A stretch of 64,000 nucleotides of DNA, from positions 1-64,000 of the forward strand of contig JANYES010000005.1 of NCBI GenBank assembly GCA_025362975.1, written 5' to 3'. The position numbers and the translations under genes were made by a program. The notes under the pieces are model-generated. The model searched no databases. It was not told the origin of the DNA and saw only the letters and a program-made list of their open reading frames with translations. Positions within the stretch are counted from its first letter, which is position 1, and every line of letters starts with the position of its first letter. This DNA comes from Alphaproteobacteria bacterium (GTDB lineage Bacteria > Pseudomonadota > Alphaproteobacteria > Rickettsiales > SXRF01). Below are positions 32,351 to 42,915 of the stretch, one piece after another.

Positions 32351-33763
32351 ATGGCTCTGTTCGATCTTCCGCGCCCCGATTTCTTAGCATCCGGTGAAAA
32401 AGCCCGTCTTATTCCATCCGTGGCTGACACCAGCAAAGAGAATCGCATTACCTCCATTTTGCTTGCTACCATGATGTCCGTAGAAGAGTTCGGCAAGGGT
32501 ATGCTCAATACTCTGGGTGTACGTGCGGGTAAGACATCAAAAATTCAATGTTTTACAGAAATTGTTTTCAAAGGTGATGGGCAAAGCAAGATACGTCCCG
32601 ATGGATTAATTATTGTCAAAACCGGCAACAAAGAATGGCGAGCGCTTGTTGAAAGCAAGATTGGGAAAGCTGAATTAGATAAGGCCCAAATCGAATCATA
32701 TCTTGATTTATGCAAGTTATACGATATTGACGCAATCATTACCCTTTCCAATCTTTCAGTAGCGGATTCTAGCCATCATCCGCTGCAATTTAATAAGCTA
32801 AAAACCCGTAATACCGCCCTTTATCATTGGTCATGGATGAATCTGGTTACCAAGGCGATTATGTGGACAAACCATTATGAAATGGCTGATGCCAACCAAG
32901 CCTATATCCTTTCGGAATTTGTACGTTATTTACAGCACCCAAGTTCCGGTGTTCTTCCCTTTGACCGAATGAATGCGGAATGGAAAGATATATGCACGGT
33001 CATTCAGAATGGTATGCCTGTAAATAAAGGCAATGCTGGCGTTATTGAGAGTGTTCGTAGCTGGCATCAGTTTATCTGTAACTTGTCATTGGAAATGAGT
33101 ATCGCCGTTGGGCATAGCGTTACCGTTCCTATGTCACGGGAGCATATAAATGACCCCCAGAAACGATTGCTTGATGATTGTCTGGCACTAGCAACCAATA
33201 ATAAATTGGAAGTAGAATTTGAAATACCCAACGCTGCTTCCCGCATTAAATTCTCCGCTGATTTCAAGTGCCGTACAGTTAGCTGTTCAATGAGATTAAA
33301 GGCACCGGAAGACCGTAAACGGGCTTCAGCGCGTATCCATTGGATATTTAATCAGCTTAAAAATATTGCTGATGACAGCTTGTTGGTGAAAGCGCATTGG
33401 CCGTCCCGCACACCTGATACTTTTGCCCCGTTAGGCATACTCAAGACGAATGAGGATGCGTTATTAACGGATAAAACCGCTCTGCCGCCGTTGGCTTTCG
33501 ATATAGTTTTGACGCATGACCTAATGGCACGTTTCAAAGGCGCACAAACCTTTGTGCAGGATACACAGGGCTTGCTTCTCGATTTCTATGATAAGGTAGG
33601 TCAGCATCTGCGTGAATGGGTAGCTGCACCGCCAAAGGTTGCCATATCGGAGCCGGTGAAAGTATTAGACGGTACAGTGGATACGCAACCCGCCAGTGAA
33701 GCGGTTGCACCAGAATTATTGCCGCAGGATGAACCGCTACCGCTTGTAGCAAACGAGGCTTAA
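32351..33763 (+). CDS. Putative PD-(D/E)XK-type nuclease-like protein
   Basis: IRPDGLIIVKTGNKEWRALVESKIGKAELDKAQIESYLDLCKLY fits a D...ExK nuclease core; 470 aa, at the distal end of element C. Confidence 0.55.
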   Translation: MALFDLPRPDFLASGEKARLIPSVADTSKENRITSILLATMMSVEEFGKGMLNTLGVRAGKTSKIQCFTEIVFKGDGQSKIRPDGLIIVKTGNKEWRALVESKIGKAELDKAQIESYLDLCKLYDIDAIITLSNLSVADSSHHPLQFNKLKTRNTALYHWSWMNLVTKAIMWTNHYEMADANQAYILSEFVRYLQHPSSGVLPFDRMNAEWKDICTVIQNGMPVNKGNAGVIESVRSWHQFICNLSLEMSIAVGHSVTVPMSREHINDPQKRLLDDCLALATNNKLEVEFEIPNAASRIKFSADFKCRTVSCSMRLKAPEDRKRASARIHWIFNQLKNIADDSLLVKAHWPSRTPDTFAPLGILKTNEDALLTDKTALPPLAFDIVLTHDLMARFKGAQTFVQDTQGLLLDFYDKVGQHLREWVAAPPKVAISEPVKVLDGTVDTQPASEAVAPELLPQDEPLPLVANEA

Positions 33764-33802
33764 TCACCGTTATCGATGCCGTCTCTTGGCTTTTGGGTCG
33801 GG

Positions 33803-34459
33803 TTAGCGATTCGTATACCATTCCCGCCCCCGTTTGCTTACTATACAATCCCTAATCTTGGCAAGGACGGTGTTATTAGGCTGCATAGTGGCGGTATCAA
33901 GTTCAGGGAAATATTGGGAATTTTCGTTGATAACATCACCTGTGCAATAGGCATTTTCCATTAAAACATTATCGGCAAAGGCGACGCATTTATTATGAAT
34001 CTCAATCATACCCTGCAAGTTATCGGATTCGTATTCCACCAGCGGCATAAGGTCGCAGCCCATGACCTCGCCGATGATGCGTAAGCCAGCCTCTAATTCG
34101 TAAAAATTGCTTACATAGCCTATGATAAGTTCGCGCATTTGCAATAAATCTTCCAGGTTTTCGGTTCGGAAATCCAGCAAGGAATTATTTATCAGTGACA
34201 GCCGCCATAACGCATGAAGCGCGGAAATACGAGCCTCATAATGTATCGACTCCATAAGGTGCAGTAGGGGAATCCATGCGTTATATTCACGCAATTCATG
34301 TGGAGAGAGGCGGTCAATAGCGGCTGTTAGTTCCTGCATCGTAAAGGTTTCTGGTTTTTGTGTGACGGCATCTATCTGCCACTGTAATGCCAGCGCGACC
34401 AATTCCTTGCCGGTCAGTCCCTCCAATAATCTTTTACCGGCAATCGCAGTATTACGCAT
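33803..34459 (-). CDS. Hypothetical protein (element C)
   Basis: 218-aa ORF; start overlaps the end of the DUF5681 gene. Confidence 0.6.
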   Translation of the reverse strand: MRNTAIAGKRLLEGLTGKELVALALQWQIDAVTQKPETFTMQELTAAIDRLSPHELREYNAWIPLLHLMESIHYEARISALHALWRLSLINNSLLDFRTENLEDLLQMRELIIGYVSNFYELEAGLRIIGEVMGCDLMPLVEYESDNLQGMIEIHNKCVAFADNVLMENAYCTGDVINENSQYFPELDTATMQPNNTVLAKIRDCIVSKRGREWYTNR

Positions 34460-34916
34460 GACTTGCTCTCCGCGCTTCCAGCACCGCCGTCAATGCTTGC
34501 AGCCTTTTTTCAAGCATAGCGGTTTCGATGGTTCGGCGCTGTCCCTCTACCAGCCCCGCCAATGCCTCGCCCTCGACCGGCGTGAGTTCGCCCAGCCCTA
34601 CGGCTTCCAAAATGGCAGACATGGCGCGGACAGTATCGGCGGCGGTGACAATGGGCGGCAAATTGATCGTTACGGGCATATCGCGGCGCGAGGGAAGTAA
34701 TCGTTCTAGGCACAGGCGCAATGCAGCCATATCACCGCCTAACGCCAGTTCTATAGCTTTGCGGGTCAGTGCTTCCGCTTCACCATCTAACAAGGCTTGC
34801 ATGGCAAGCGTGGTTTTATTGCGAGCACCAGCGGGACGACCAGCGGGGTTGCCAGATTCACCCCGCTTAAACTTACCACTCTGTATTTTGCCTGTATTTT
34901 CAGGAGTAGCCATCAT
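34452..34916 (-). CDS. DUF5681-like protein
   Basis: KFKRGESGNPAGRPAGARNKTTLAMQALLDGEAEALTRKAIELA. Confidence 0.8.
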   Translation of the reverse strand: MMATPENTGKIQSGKFKRGESGNPAGRPAGARNKTTLAMQALLDGEAEALTRKAIELALGGDMAALRLCLERLLPSRRDMPVTINLPPIVTAADTVRAMSAILEAVGLGELTPVEGEALAGLVEGQRRTIETAMLEKRLQALTAVLEARRASHA

Positions 34917-35118
34917 TTTTTCCTATGATAATTTTTTAGATAAACGACCTTTTCATTCTCGTTCGTTATCGTGCCAAAATTGCCAGAATTGCCAAAATTA
35001 AGTTTTTCCGGTTGAGGTCGGATACTTTTGGTGTTTTTGGCATTTTTGACGTGAGTAGGGAGAGTGACAACAAGGGCGTCCCCTCCGGCTTCAAGAAAGG
35101 CGGTAAGCCACTGGCTAC

Positions 35119-36630
35119 TCATGGCAACGCCTCCCACAGCTTCGGGTTGACGGTGTAATCCTCGCGAGGGCGTCCTGCCCCGGCTGGAAAAGTAGGTGGG
35201 AAAAGCCACGCCGCATCAACGAGCACCTCCGCTGCCAGCTTCACCTTTTCTGCTTTCCTTAATCCGGGTAATCTTGCCTTACGGCGAACGGCACGCAAAT
35301 TAATCACGCTTGGCTTAGTTTTCACTACCCACTGTGCCAACGTAGCGGCAACGCGGTCATCTTCCGGTACGGAGGCATCTCCGAAAACGCACTCCGCCAT
35401 TGGCTTGAAATAATTTTCCACAAGATGCGCGGCAGCAGCGATTGCTTTTTTGCTGATGGCAGTCGGCTCTGGCGCATCAGGCACGATTGCCCACCATAGA
35501 TATTCCAGCACCAGCGCCAGCCGCAACGCGTGGCCGGGGGCTTTGCCGTAGGATGACGCCAATAAGCCGGTGACGTTTTGCTCGGCGGCATAATGTTCGA
35601 CTCGCCACGATTGGAATAATTCGCTCGCATCCTTCGATAGTGGTACTACACGAGGACGAGGGACACTATCACCAGCATCATCTTCAAGTGCCAGCGCCGC
35701 AAGGCGTTGCAATGCCGCCAGCACAGGTGCGGGGTCAGCGCAGCGTTGTGGTCGGAAGGGTGGAATAGGGTCAGGCCATAGCCACAGGAAGCGAGCGGTG
35801 AGGCCGTCGTCGGCACCATGCAACAATTCTACCAGCTTATCCGGTTGTATGCCGCCCATGATGCCTACCAGCAGATAGGGAATGTGTATCGGGAGCGGGT
35901 GTTTTACACGGTCGATGGTATAGGAGCGTCCGCCATAGGCTTCCGTCCAAAAAGCTCTGTCTGCACCGCTGCCGGTGTAACGGTCAAAGCCGCCCAGCCA
36001 GCCGGATAGTTCGTCGCGGTGAAACAACAATCCCTTGTTATGCGCCGCCAGTAGCAATGCCAGTTTTTCGGTGCTGGTATCGTTTCCGACAATGCGGGGA
36101 CGTATTACTTCCGGCGGTGCTTCCGCTTCCGCAGGCATAACGGGTGGCGTTGCACCATCCTTTACCGCTTTTCTAACCTGTTTTTCCCAGTTTTCACGAG
36201 CACAAGTGGCTGCTTCGTTCGCGGTTTTCCATTCTCGCTGTTTTTCCTCGAATCCCGTTGCCATATCCTTTTCAATGGCGCGTAGTAAATGTAGTACCGG
36301 GTCAGCGCCGGGGCTTTTCCCACTTGAAGGATTACCGACGTTCGCAACCCACAATCCCGCCGGTTCTACCCATGACCCCCATGCCGCCACGCGGCGGGCG
36401 TTGCCTATTGTTGCAGCAGCACCGGCAAGTAACGCCCCGGCAACATAATCTACCGGCGCACCGGCTCCCTCGGCAGCATTGGATAGCCAATCGTTCAACG
36501 CGGTACCGAATAATTCGAGAGGTAATTTCGGGGGTGCGCGGCGGCCTTGCCGTAGGATGGTCAGGTCAGGCAATGGTAATGTCACTTCAACCGCATTATC
36601 AGTCATGGTTTTTACAGCCTCGGCAGTCAT
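35119..36630 (-). CDS. DUF3987-like ATPase/helicase
   Basis: LWVANVGNPSSGKSPGADPVLHLLRAIE...FHRDELSGWLGGFDRYTGSGADRAFW. Confidence 0.8.
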   Translation of the reverse strand: MTAEAVKTMTDNAVEVTLPLPDLTILRQGRRAPPKLPLELFGTALNDWLSNAAEGAGAPVDYVAGALLAGAAATIGNARRVAAWGSWVEPAGLWVANVGNPSSGKSPGADPVLHLLRAIEKDMATGFEEKQREWKTANEAATCARENWEKQVRKAVKDGATPPVMPAEAEAPPEVIRPRIVGNDTSTEKLALLLAAHNKGLLFHRDELSGWLGGFDRYTGSGADRAFWTEAYGGRSYTIDRVKHPLPIHIPYLLVGIMGGIQPDKLVELLHGADDGLTARFLWLWPDPIPPFRPQRCADPAPVLAALQRLAALALEDDAGDSVPRPRVVPLSKDASELFQSWRVEHYAAEQNVTGLLASSYGKAPGHALRLALVLEYLWWAIVPDAPEPTAISKKAIAAAAHLVENYFKPMAECVFGDASVPEDDRVAATLAQWVVKTKPSVINLRAVRRKARLPGLRKAEKVKLAAEVLVDAAWLFPPTFPAGAGRPREDYTVNPKLWEALP

Positions 36631-37481
36631 GCGATACCCCCCATGAATATATCATTAAAATCATAACCAGCTTTCGGCGGTAGTGCGATGCGCACGCGCC
36701 GTCCTTCGCCAAGCCAGCGCAAAGAAGCCAGTTCGGCGGCGCGTTGGCCGACACCATTGGCGTCATTGTCAGCGGCAATTATCACCTCTTGCGCCAGAGG
36801 CAAGGGCGGCAATATTAGTCGCTCCATGCCGCCAGCAGATAATGCTGCCCATGTTGGGATGTCGGTAGCTTGCATGATGGACATGCCGGTTTCGAGGCCC
36901 TCAACGATGGCTAGCTTTTTACCGGCTTTGGATAGGTGCGTTGCATGTCCACCTACGACGCCTAGCGTCATCTTTGCTGGTTTCACCGGAGCCTTGCTTT
37001 TTCCGTCAATCGAAAGGTAAGTACGATGTAGGGCTTGTACTTTTCCTGCAATATCAGTAACGACAGCCAGCATCACCGGCCAGTAAGTTTCCGTGCTCTT
37101 ATGAGGGTGTCGCGGTAAAAAACGCAATGACGCAGGAATTTCCGCTGTTATGCCGCGTGCGCGAAGATAGTGTTCAATGATGGTTCCGCCAGCGGGAAGG
37201 CTTGATTGCCAGAGCCGCAGGATATATTTCTGTAAGCTGGTGTCAGTAGATTTATGCGTGACAGGTCGGACATATTCATGGTTGTACACGCCGCCGTTTA
37301 TCGCGCTCAAAAGCTCGCCCTGCGAATCTGGCGAACACCCTGCATGGCAGTAGTACAACTGTCGCCCGTCCTTTTCGATGACGCTTAGGGCGTTTTTGTA
37401 TCCACAGCGAGGGCAATCTCTGATTAGGGTTTGGCGGGAACGGCGGAACTGGGTTGCGGCAGTATTTTGTACCATCATCAT
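36627..37481 (-). CDS. Zinc-finger/Toprim primase-like protein
   Basis: CPRCGYKNALSVIEKDGRQLYYCHAGC and LAIVEGLETGMSIMQ...EVIIAADNDANGVGQRAA. Confidence 0.85.
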   Translation of the reverse strand: MMMVQNTAATQFRRSRQTLIRDCPRCGYKNALSVIEKDGRQLYYCHAGCSPDSQGELLSAINGGVYNHEYVRPVTHKSTDTSLQKYILRLWQSSLPAGGTIIEHYLRARGITAEIPASLRFLPRHPHKSTETYWPVMLAVVTDIAGKVQALHRTYLSIDGKSKAPVKPAKMTLGVVGGHATHLSKAGKKLAIVEGLETGMSIMQATDIPTWAALSAGGMERLILPPLPLAQEVIIAADNDANGVGQRAAELASLRWLGEGRRVRIALPPKAGYDFNDIFMGGIA

Positions 37482-37687
37482 GCCCCGTGCACTTCAAGCC
37501 ATTCTCGAATAGATTGCACTGGCCACGCGGTCACTCTCTCGGACAATTTCACAGGTTTAGGAAATTCACCGGATTTGACTTTGCGCCAAATAGTCGAGTT
37601 GGAAAATGGCACAATTTTTACTAATTGCGATTGGCGAATAAAGCCCGTTGCGGGCAGTTCGCCGTTAGTAGGAAGAGATACTTTCAT
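37478..37687 (-). CDS. AlpA-family regulator
   Basis: GFIRQSQLVKIVPFSNSTIWRKVKSGEFPKPVKLSERVTAWPVQSIREWLE. Confidence 0.88.
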   Translation of the reverse strand: MKVSLPTNGELPATGFIRQSQLVKIVPFSNSTIWRKVKSGEFPKPVKLSERVTAWPVQSIREWLEVHGA

Positions 37688-37809
37688 GCTGGGTCACTCC
37701 ATGTAATTAACCATTATAGCTTTACATGAACTGAAAAATGCAGCGGTGTGAACGCGGGGAAAATTACCCGTGTTCACGAAGCAAGGGTGATAGCGGCTTT
37801 GCGGCGGTT

Positions 37810-38409
37810 CTATGCTTTGTAGGATTTCTTCTTGTTAGGCCGGGACGGCATTTTTCCCAAACAAATATCTAAAAAATCGTGTCGTGCTTCTTTTATTTCT
37901 TTTTGCGACGTTTTGTCATACAGGGCATTTTTATCAAAAAAATTAGTCAGTGCTGCTTTAACGCTGTCGTGCACATCTTTTTCGTGTCGATTTTGAGCGC
38001 CGCCGTGGCTTTTTCCAGCTTTTTTTAATTGTTCTATACCAAGCTGGGCATTCATTGCCAGATAGGTAAGGCCGCTCCATAGCTCGCCATTTTGACAACC
38101 TAAAAGCGCGGCTGCTCGCATACTAATTGTATTTTGATGCAACTTATCTGCCAGTTCGGTCGTAAGTTTGTCGATTGCTTCCAATTCAACACGAACACTG
38201 GCAGACGTCGGTTGATTGCGTAACCGCCGGAGCCAGTTAAAATAGAACGTCAACTCACGATTTAATTTCCTGATTATCGTCTTTTGTGCGTCAACCGGTT
38301 GTTCCCAATACCCCAAGTGGTTCACGATTTCTTGTTGTTCCTGTTTATTAAACCTGACCGGAATCCGATAAATATCCGGCTGTGATTTTGGTTTTGTAGC
38401 TGTACCCAT
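37810..38409 (-). CDS. Hypothetical protein (element C)
   Basis: 199-aa ORF next to the integrase. Confidence 0.55.
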   Translation of the reverse strand: MGTATKPKSQPDIYRIPVRFNKQEQQEIVNHLGYWEQPVDAQKTIIRKLNRELTFYFNWLRRLRNQPTSASVRVELEAIDKLTTELADKLHQNTISMRAAALLGCQNGELWSGLTYLAMNAQLGIEQLKKAGKSHGGAQNRHEKDVHDSVKAALTNFFDKNALYDKTSQKEIKEARHDFLDICLGKMPSRPNKKKSYKA

Positions 38410-38410
38410 A

Positions 38411-39658
38411 TTACCTCACATTCTGCCGTATAGGGATTATTTTCCAGTTTTCCCCGGCTTCGCAGGTCAAAATGAAATCCGTCCATAATTCCAAGGCAGC
38501 GCGGCGTTCAGTCATGTAGTCGTGCTGGTCATAAACTGCAACCAGTCCGCCAAGTGAGTGATTTAGGCAGCGTTCGGCAATGATGATGTTGACACCCAGC
38601 GCCGCAAGATGGCTCCGCGCTGTCGAGCGCAAATCGTGCGGAGTGAAACGGCGGCACTTATCGCCGAGGGCGTCACACAGTTTATTCAGCATAGAATTAA
38701 GCGAATGCTGGTTTAAATGAATATCCGCGCCATATTTCTCTATCCGGCGCGCTTGCCGTGCCGGTAGCACATAGCGCGAACCGTAAGCAAAGGGCTGCAA
38801 CGCCGTGAACCAGCCAATCACCGCTGGCGTCAAAGGCACGGTGAACCCTTTGCCAGTTTTGGAGTTCTGGTCAGGAATAAACCACTCAGCCGTTTTAAAA
38901 TCTATATGCGCCCATTCCGCTTTTATCAGTTCGCCGATACGGACGCACGTTGCCAGCAGGATTTTGACCGACAACGCATTTTGCTCGCCGATAGTGTGTA
39001 CGGCTGGCAATATCTCCCGCAATTCCTCGGCGGTGAGTTTGAGTCGCTGGCGTTTCGGCTCCGCCTTGCCGATAATCGCCGACACGGAAATCACCGCGCA
39101 GGGATTAGCAATAACAACATGCCGCGCCACGGCGTGCTTAAAGATTTCTGAAATGGCGGTAAACACCAGTTCCGCTACGCTTTTTGAACGTCCACCCACG
39201 CTCTCGATTATCGCCACTACGTCGGCAGTGGATACATCGCGGGCCGCCAGTCCGCTCAGTTTAGGCAGGATGATACGCTCAATATGCGAGCGACGTTGAT
39301 ATATGGTGTTAGCGGCGAGGTGCGGGAATTTCTTTTCCATATAATCGGCAGCGAGTTTCCGAAAACTCATAGCGGCGGCGGTTTCCACCTTTGTCCGGCG
39401 TTTTTCACGCGCCACATCAAAGCCGCCCTGAATCTTAGCGCGGGCGTCCGTTGCCGCCTTTCGGGCGTTGGCAAGGGATATATCCTGATACCTGCCTATC
39501 GTGAGTTCACGGGGCCTACCGCCGAAACGATAACGCAGCACCCAGCTTGCCAATCCCTTCGCCGATAACGTGAAGGTCAGCCCGCCCCCGTCGGATTTTG
39601 CGACCGGTTTTCCTATTTTTATCCATGTACGAATCTGTATGTCGGTCAGCTTGTTCAT
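38411..39658 (-). CDS. Tyrosine-type integrase (DUF4102/P4-like)
   Basis: GGGLTFTLSAKGLASWVLRYRFGGRPRELTIGRYQDISLANARK; THD-type HDLRSTARSHLAALGV ... CLNHSLGG. Confidence 0.93.
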   Translation of the reverse strand: MNKLTDIQIRTWIKIGKPVAKSDGGGLTFTLSAKGLASWVLRYRFGGRPRELTIGRYQDISLANARKAATDARAKIQGGFDVAREKRRTKVETAAAMSFRKLAADYMEKKFPHLAANTIYQRRSHIERIILPKLSGLAARDVSTADVVAIIESVGGRSKSVAELVFTAISEIFKHAVARHVVIANPCAVISVSAIIGKAEPKRQRLKLTAEELREILPAVHTIGEQNALSVKILLATCVRIGELIKAEWAHIDFKTAEWFIPDQNSKTGKGFTVPLTPAVIGWFTALQPFAYGSRYVLPARQARRIEKYGADIHLNQHSLNSMLNKLCDALGDKCRRFTPHDLRSTARSHLAALGVNIIIAERCLNHSLGGLVAVYDQHDYMTERRAALELWTDFILTCEAGENWKIIPIRQNVR

Positions 39659-39670
39659 ACGCCCCCCAAT

Positions 39671-39707
39671 GTGTAGCTAGAGCCTCTGGCTACACGTCTA
39701 GCTACAC
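39671..39707. repeat. 11-bp inverted repeat upstream of the element C integrase
   Basis: GTGTAGCTAGA (39671-39681) and TCTAGCTACAC (39697-39707). Confidence 0.75.
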
Positions 39708-40167
39708 ACGTTATACAGGATGCAGGGGCACGTTGTGAAGTGCTATAAAATGATAAAGTAAGGAAATCTGCGTTATTGACGATATTTATGACACGATATA
39801 AAATGCCAGAAAATGCCAATTACAATTACACTCGGCAACGTTGCCGATGGTGAAGAATTCCTTCTTCCCGATGAGACGTCCGATCAGCGTGGGGGTTGCC
39901 CACACGAATTTGAGGCCGTGTTTCGTAACCGACCTGGTGATGAAAACAACCATCATAGTTCCCTTTCGAGGAACATAGAAAATCGCACTTTAAGTAGTAT
40001 ATTGGTGTGCGACTGACCAAAGCGAAGAGCCGTTAGTACGACTCGTAAGCGTCATCTGAAAACTTCAAATAAAACTGAACATGCCGATTATGCCATACCA
40101 ATAGGTATGATTCAAGCCCAGATCGTTACAATTATTATGTCGCCGTTACAGCCGCTTGAATGAATCG

Positions 40168-41901
40168 CTACAGTTTCAGCAATTCAACCTTACCTGGCAG
40201 CATGCGGCTATGCGGGAAGATCACGCGCACCGTCGTGCCTTCGCCGACCTTGGACGTCAGCAGCAGCTTGCCCTCGTGCAGCTCGGCATACATCTTACAC
40301 AGCGGCAAACCAAGTCCCGTTCCCTCATGGCTCTTCGAGCGATGCACCTGCCCGAACACAGACAGCGCCTTCGATATATCGCCTTCGGCAATTCCGATGC
40401 CCGTATCGGCCACGATCAGCGTCATGTTATCATGCGTGTCCATGCGCACGGCCAGCGTAATGGTGCCGTTTTCCGGCGTGAATTTCACCGAGTTGGATAG
40501 CAGGTTGATCAGGATTTGGCGGATTTTGCGCTTGTCGCCCCACAGAATCGGCAGGTTCGATTCCACCGCCATCACCAGATGGATATTCTTCGTCTTGATT
40601 TTGCCGCTCATGATGCGCGCCGATTCATTGACGATTTCCGACACGTCGACTTTTTCCTCGATCAATTCCAGCTTGCCAGCGTCCCCTTTGGAGAATTCAA
40701 GAATGTCGCTGATAAGTTGCAGCAGATGCGACCCGCACAGATTGATATCGTGGATACGTTCTTTCTGTTTAGCATTCAGCGGCCCGAAATACCCCGAATT
40801 GATCATCTCCGAGAACCCGATAATCGCGTTCAGCGGCGTGCGCAACTCGTGGCTCATGTTAGCTAAAAATTCCGACTTCGCCTGACTGGCTAAAATCGCC
40901 GCCGCTTCCGATTCTTCAACGCGGATAATCTGCTTCGCCAGTGTCACCGAAAAGAACGACAGCACCGAACCCGAAATCGTAAACAGCGCCAGGAAAATAA
41001 TATCCTTGAAGCGCGACTGGCGCCAGCTCGCGAGGAAGTCTTCCTCATCTTCCACCACCGACACCGCGATGGGCATGTTCTTCAGGCGCTTCACAGAAAC
41101 GATCTTGAGGCTGCCGTCATTGACAGTTTCGCTTTTTTCTTCAGCACCCGTTTTCGGCTGGCTTGCCAGCCAGCGTTTCGACAGCGTTTCATTATCCGGG
41201 CTCGCATACGGACCGGAAACAAGCACCGTGCCGTCCGGCAACATCATCGACATGAAGCGCTGGTTGCCCGACGCGATGGAGCTGTAGAAGTCGGTAAAGA
41301 AATCCGGATTGATCGCCGCCACCACGATGCCACCGAACTCGCCGTTGAGTTTGTTATACCGGCGCGACATGATGATCAGCGAATTGTTATCTTCGGTGTA
41401 GTGCTTACCGATGAACACGAACGTGTCGTCCGCTTCGCGCATATGTTCGAATAATTGCTGGCCGACCAGCGTCTTGTGATAATCCAGCCAGTGGTCGTAG
41501 CCGCGCTTGTGTGCTGCCACCGCTACCGAACCGCTTTCATCGATCAGCGCGAGTGCGACGATCTGCGGCGTTTCATTAAGCCAGATTTTGAAATTCTGCT
41601 CGGTGTATTCCGGCAGGTTGTTGCCGAACAGCGAATTGAAATACTGGCGCTCGATGGCGCGGCGAAGCGACAGATCGACGCCAAGGAAAGTCAGCTCCGC
41701 GTTTTCAGCGAGGATGTGCGTCAGGCGCAGCGCCTTTTCGTCGCCTTCGGCCACGGCCTGCTTGTACGCATGGGCGCCCTGGTAGGCGACGATGGAGCAA
41801 AAAAGGACCATGATCAGCGCTGAGAAACCGATCAGGTATCTGACACGCTGCGAACTGGATCGTCCTTGCACGGATTTTATCATTGGGCTCAATTTATCCA
41901 A
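40168..41901 (-). CDS. Membrane sensor histidine kinase
   Basis: N-terminal TM and periplasmic sensor; AKSEFLANMSHELRTPLNAIIGFSE H-box; DTGIGIAEGDISKAL, GTGLGLPL ATPase motifs. Confidence 0.93.
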   Translation of the reverse strand: MDKLSPMIKSVQGRSSSQRVRYLIGFSALIMVLFCSIVAYQGAHAYKQAVAEGDEKALRLTHILAENAELTFLGVDLSLRRAIERQYFNSLFGNNLPEYTEQNFKIWLNETPQIVALALIDESGSVAVAAHKRGYDHWLDYHKTLVGQQLFEHMREADDTFVFIGKHYTEDNNSLIIMSRRYNKLNGEFGGIVVAAINPDFFTDFYSSIASGNQRFMSMMLPDGTVLVSGPYASPDNETLSKRWLASQPKTGAEEKSETVNDGSLKIVSVKRLKNMPIAVSVVEDEEDFLASWRQSRFKDIIFLALFTISGSVLSFFSVTLAKQIIRVEESEAAAILASQAKSEFLANMSHELRTPLNAIIGFSEMINSGYFGPLNAKQKERIHDINLCGSHLLQLISDILEFSKGDAGKLELIEEKVDVSEIVNESARIMSGKIKTKNIHLVMAVESNLPILWGDKRKIRQILINLLSNSVKFTPENGTITLAVRMDTHDNMTLIVADTGIGIAEGDISKALSVFGQVHRSKSHEGTGLGLPLCKMYAELHEGKLLLTSKVGEGTTVRVIFPHSRMLPGKVELLKL

Positions 41902-42297
41902 AGTGGCGGCCCCTCTATAATGGGGGGCACTAAATATTTACCATCATTATCTGATTTGGTTAAGATAGGGTGATAATATTAACAATATTTAGTTAATATC
42001 AGCATTTATTTGTCATACGAACGATTTGAACGCCGCGCCCTTGCTGGTTTTTTGCCCCAGCGCCCTATTGATTAACGCTTGTTTTTGTCCTCCTCATTCC
42101 CATACTCCGCCCTAACGTGCGGGACAACAGGAGTTTCCTAGCTTCCAGAGGGCCTGTGGAAAACTTTTTGGATTTGCCCATCCTAGCTGTTGACAAAGGC
42201 CCGTGAATCACCTAGATTGCACATCCTTCTGAAAATAATACTTTTATTAGTATTGAATTTCAAGAACTTAACTCATTAGAGCGCATAGGATTCAGTC

Positions 42298-42597
42298 ATG
42301 TTTGCAGTGATTCGTACTGGCGGTAAGCAGTACAAAGTATCGAGCGGCGATGTTATTGCCGTCGAAAAACTCGAAGGCGCACAAGGCGATAAAGTCGAAA
42401 TCGGCGAAGTGCTGATGATCGATAGTAAGCTGGGCGCACCCCTGCTCAACGGCGCCAAGGTGCTTGCAGAAATCGTACGTCAGTTTCGTGATGAAAAAGT
42501 CATCATCTTCAAGAAACGCCGTCGTCACAACTATCGTCGTAAAAAAGGTCATCGCCAATATTTGACCGAAATCAAAATAACGGATATCAAGGCATAA
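42298..42597 (+). CDS. rplU: Ribosomal protein bL21
   Basis: [25 protein letters not shown]. Confidence 0.97.
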   Translation: MFAVIRTGGKQYKVSSGDVIAVEKLEGAQGDKVEIGEVLMIDSKLGAPLLNGAKVLAEIVRQFRDEKVIIFKKRRRHNYRRKKGHRQYLTEIKITDIKA

Positions 42598-42606
42598 GAG
42601 AGTAGC

Positions 42607-42864
42607 ATGGCACATAAAAAAGCAGGCGGCAGTTCGCGCAACGGCCGTAATTCAGCAGGCCGCAGGCTTGGCGTGAAAATCTTCGGTGGCCAGGAAGTTA
42701 TTTCCGGCAACATCATCGTGCGTCAGCGCGGCACCAAGTTCCATCCCGGCACTGGCGTGGACATCGGCCTCGACCACACGATCTTTGCCGTCATCCCGGG
42801 CCGCGTAGAATTCCAGAGAAAAGCCAACGGCAAGACTTTCATCTCGGTCGTCAACGCCGCATAA
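42607..42864 (+). CDS. rpmA: Ribosomal protein bL27
   Basis: [24 protein letters not shown]. Confidence 0.98.
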   Translation: MAHKKAGGSSRNGRNSAGRRLGVKIFGGQEVISGNIIVRQRGTKFHPGTGVDIGLDHTIFAVIPGRVEFQRKANGKTFISVVNAA

Positions 42865-42883
42865 GCGTTTCGCATCCCATACC

Positions 42884-42915
42884 AAAAAGGGCAGCCCTCA
42901 CCGGCTGCCCTTTTT
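42884..42915 (+). terminator. Terminator after rpmA
   Basis: AAAAAGGGCAGCC-ctcacc-GGCTGCCCTTTTT. Confidence 0.88.

Larger units (their letters stand above)
31900..39708. mobile_element. Element C: satellite-like integrative element (approximate bounds)
   Basis: Integrase at one end; TCTAGCTACACA at 31900-31911 and 39697-39708; primase/helicase, AlpA and DUF5681 content. True att core not located. Confidence 0.65.

Noticed and set aside
40160-41823. Plus-strand ORFs opposite the histidine kinase
   Set aside because: Shadow ORFs; the minus strand encodes a full kinase with all motifs.
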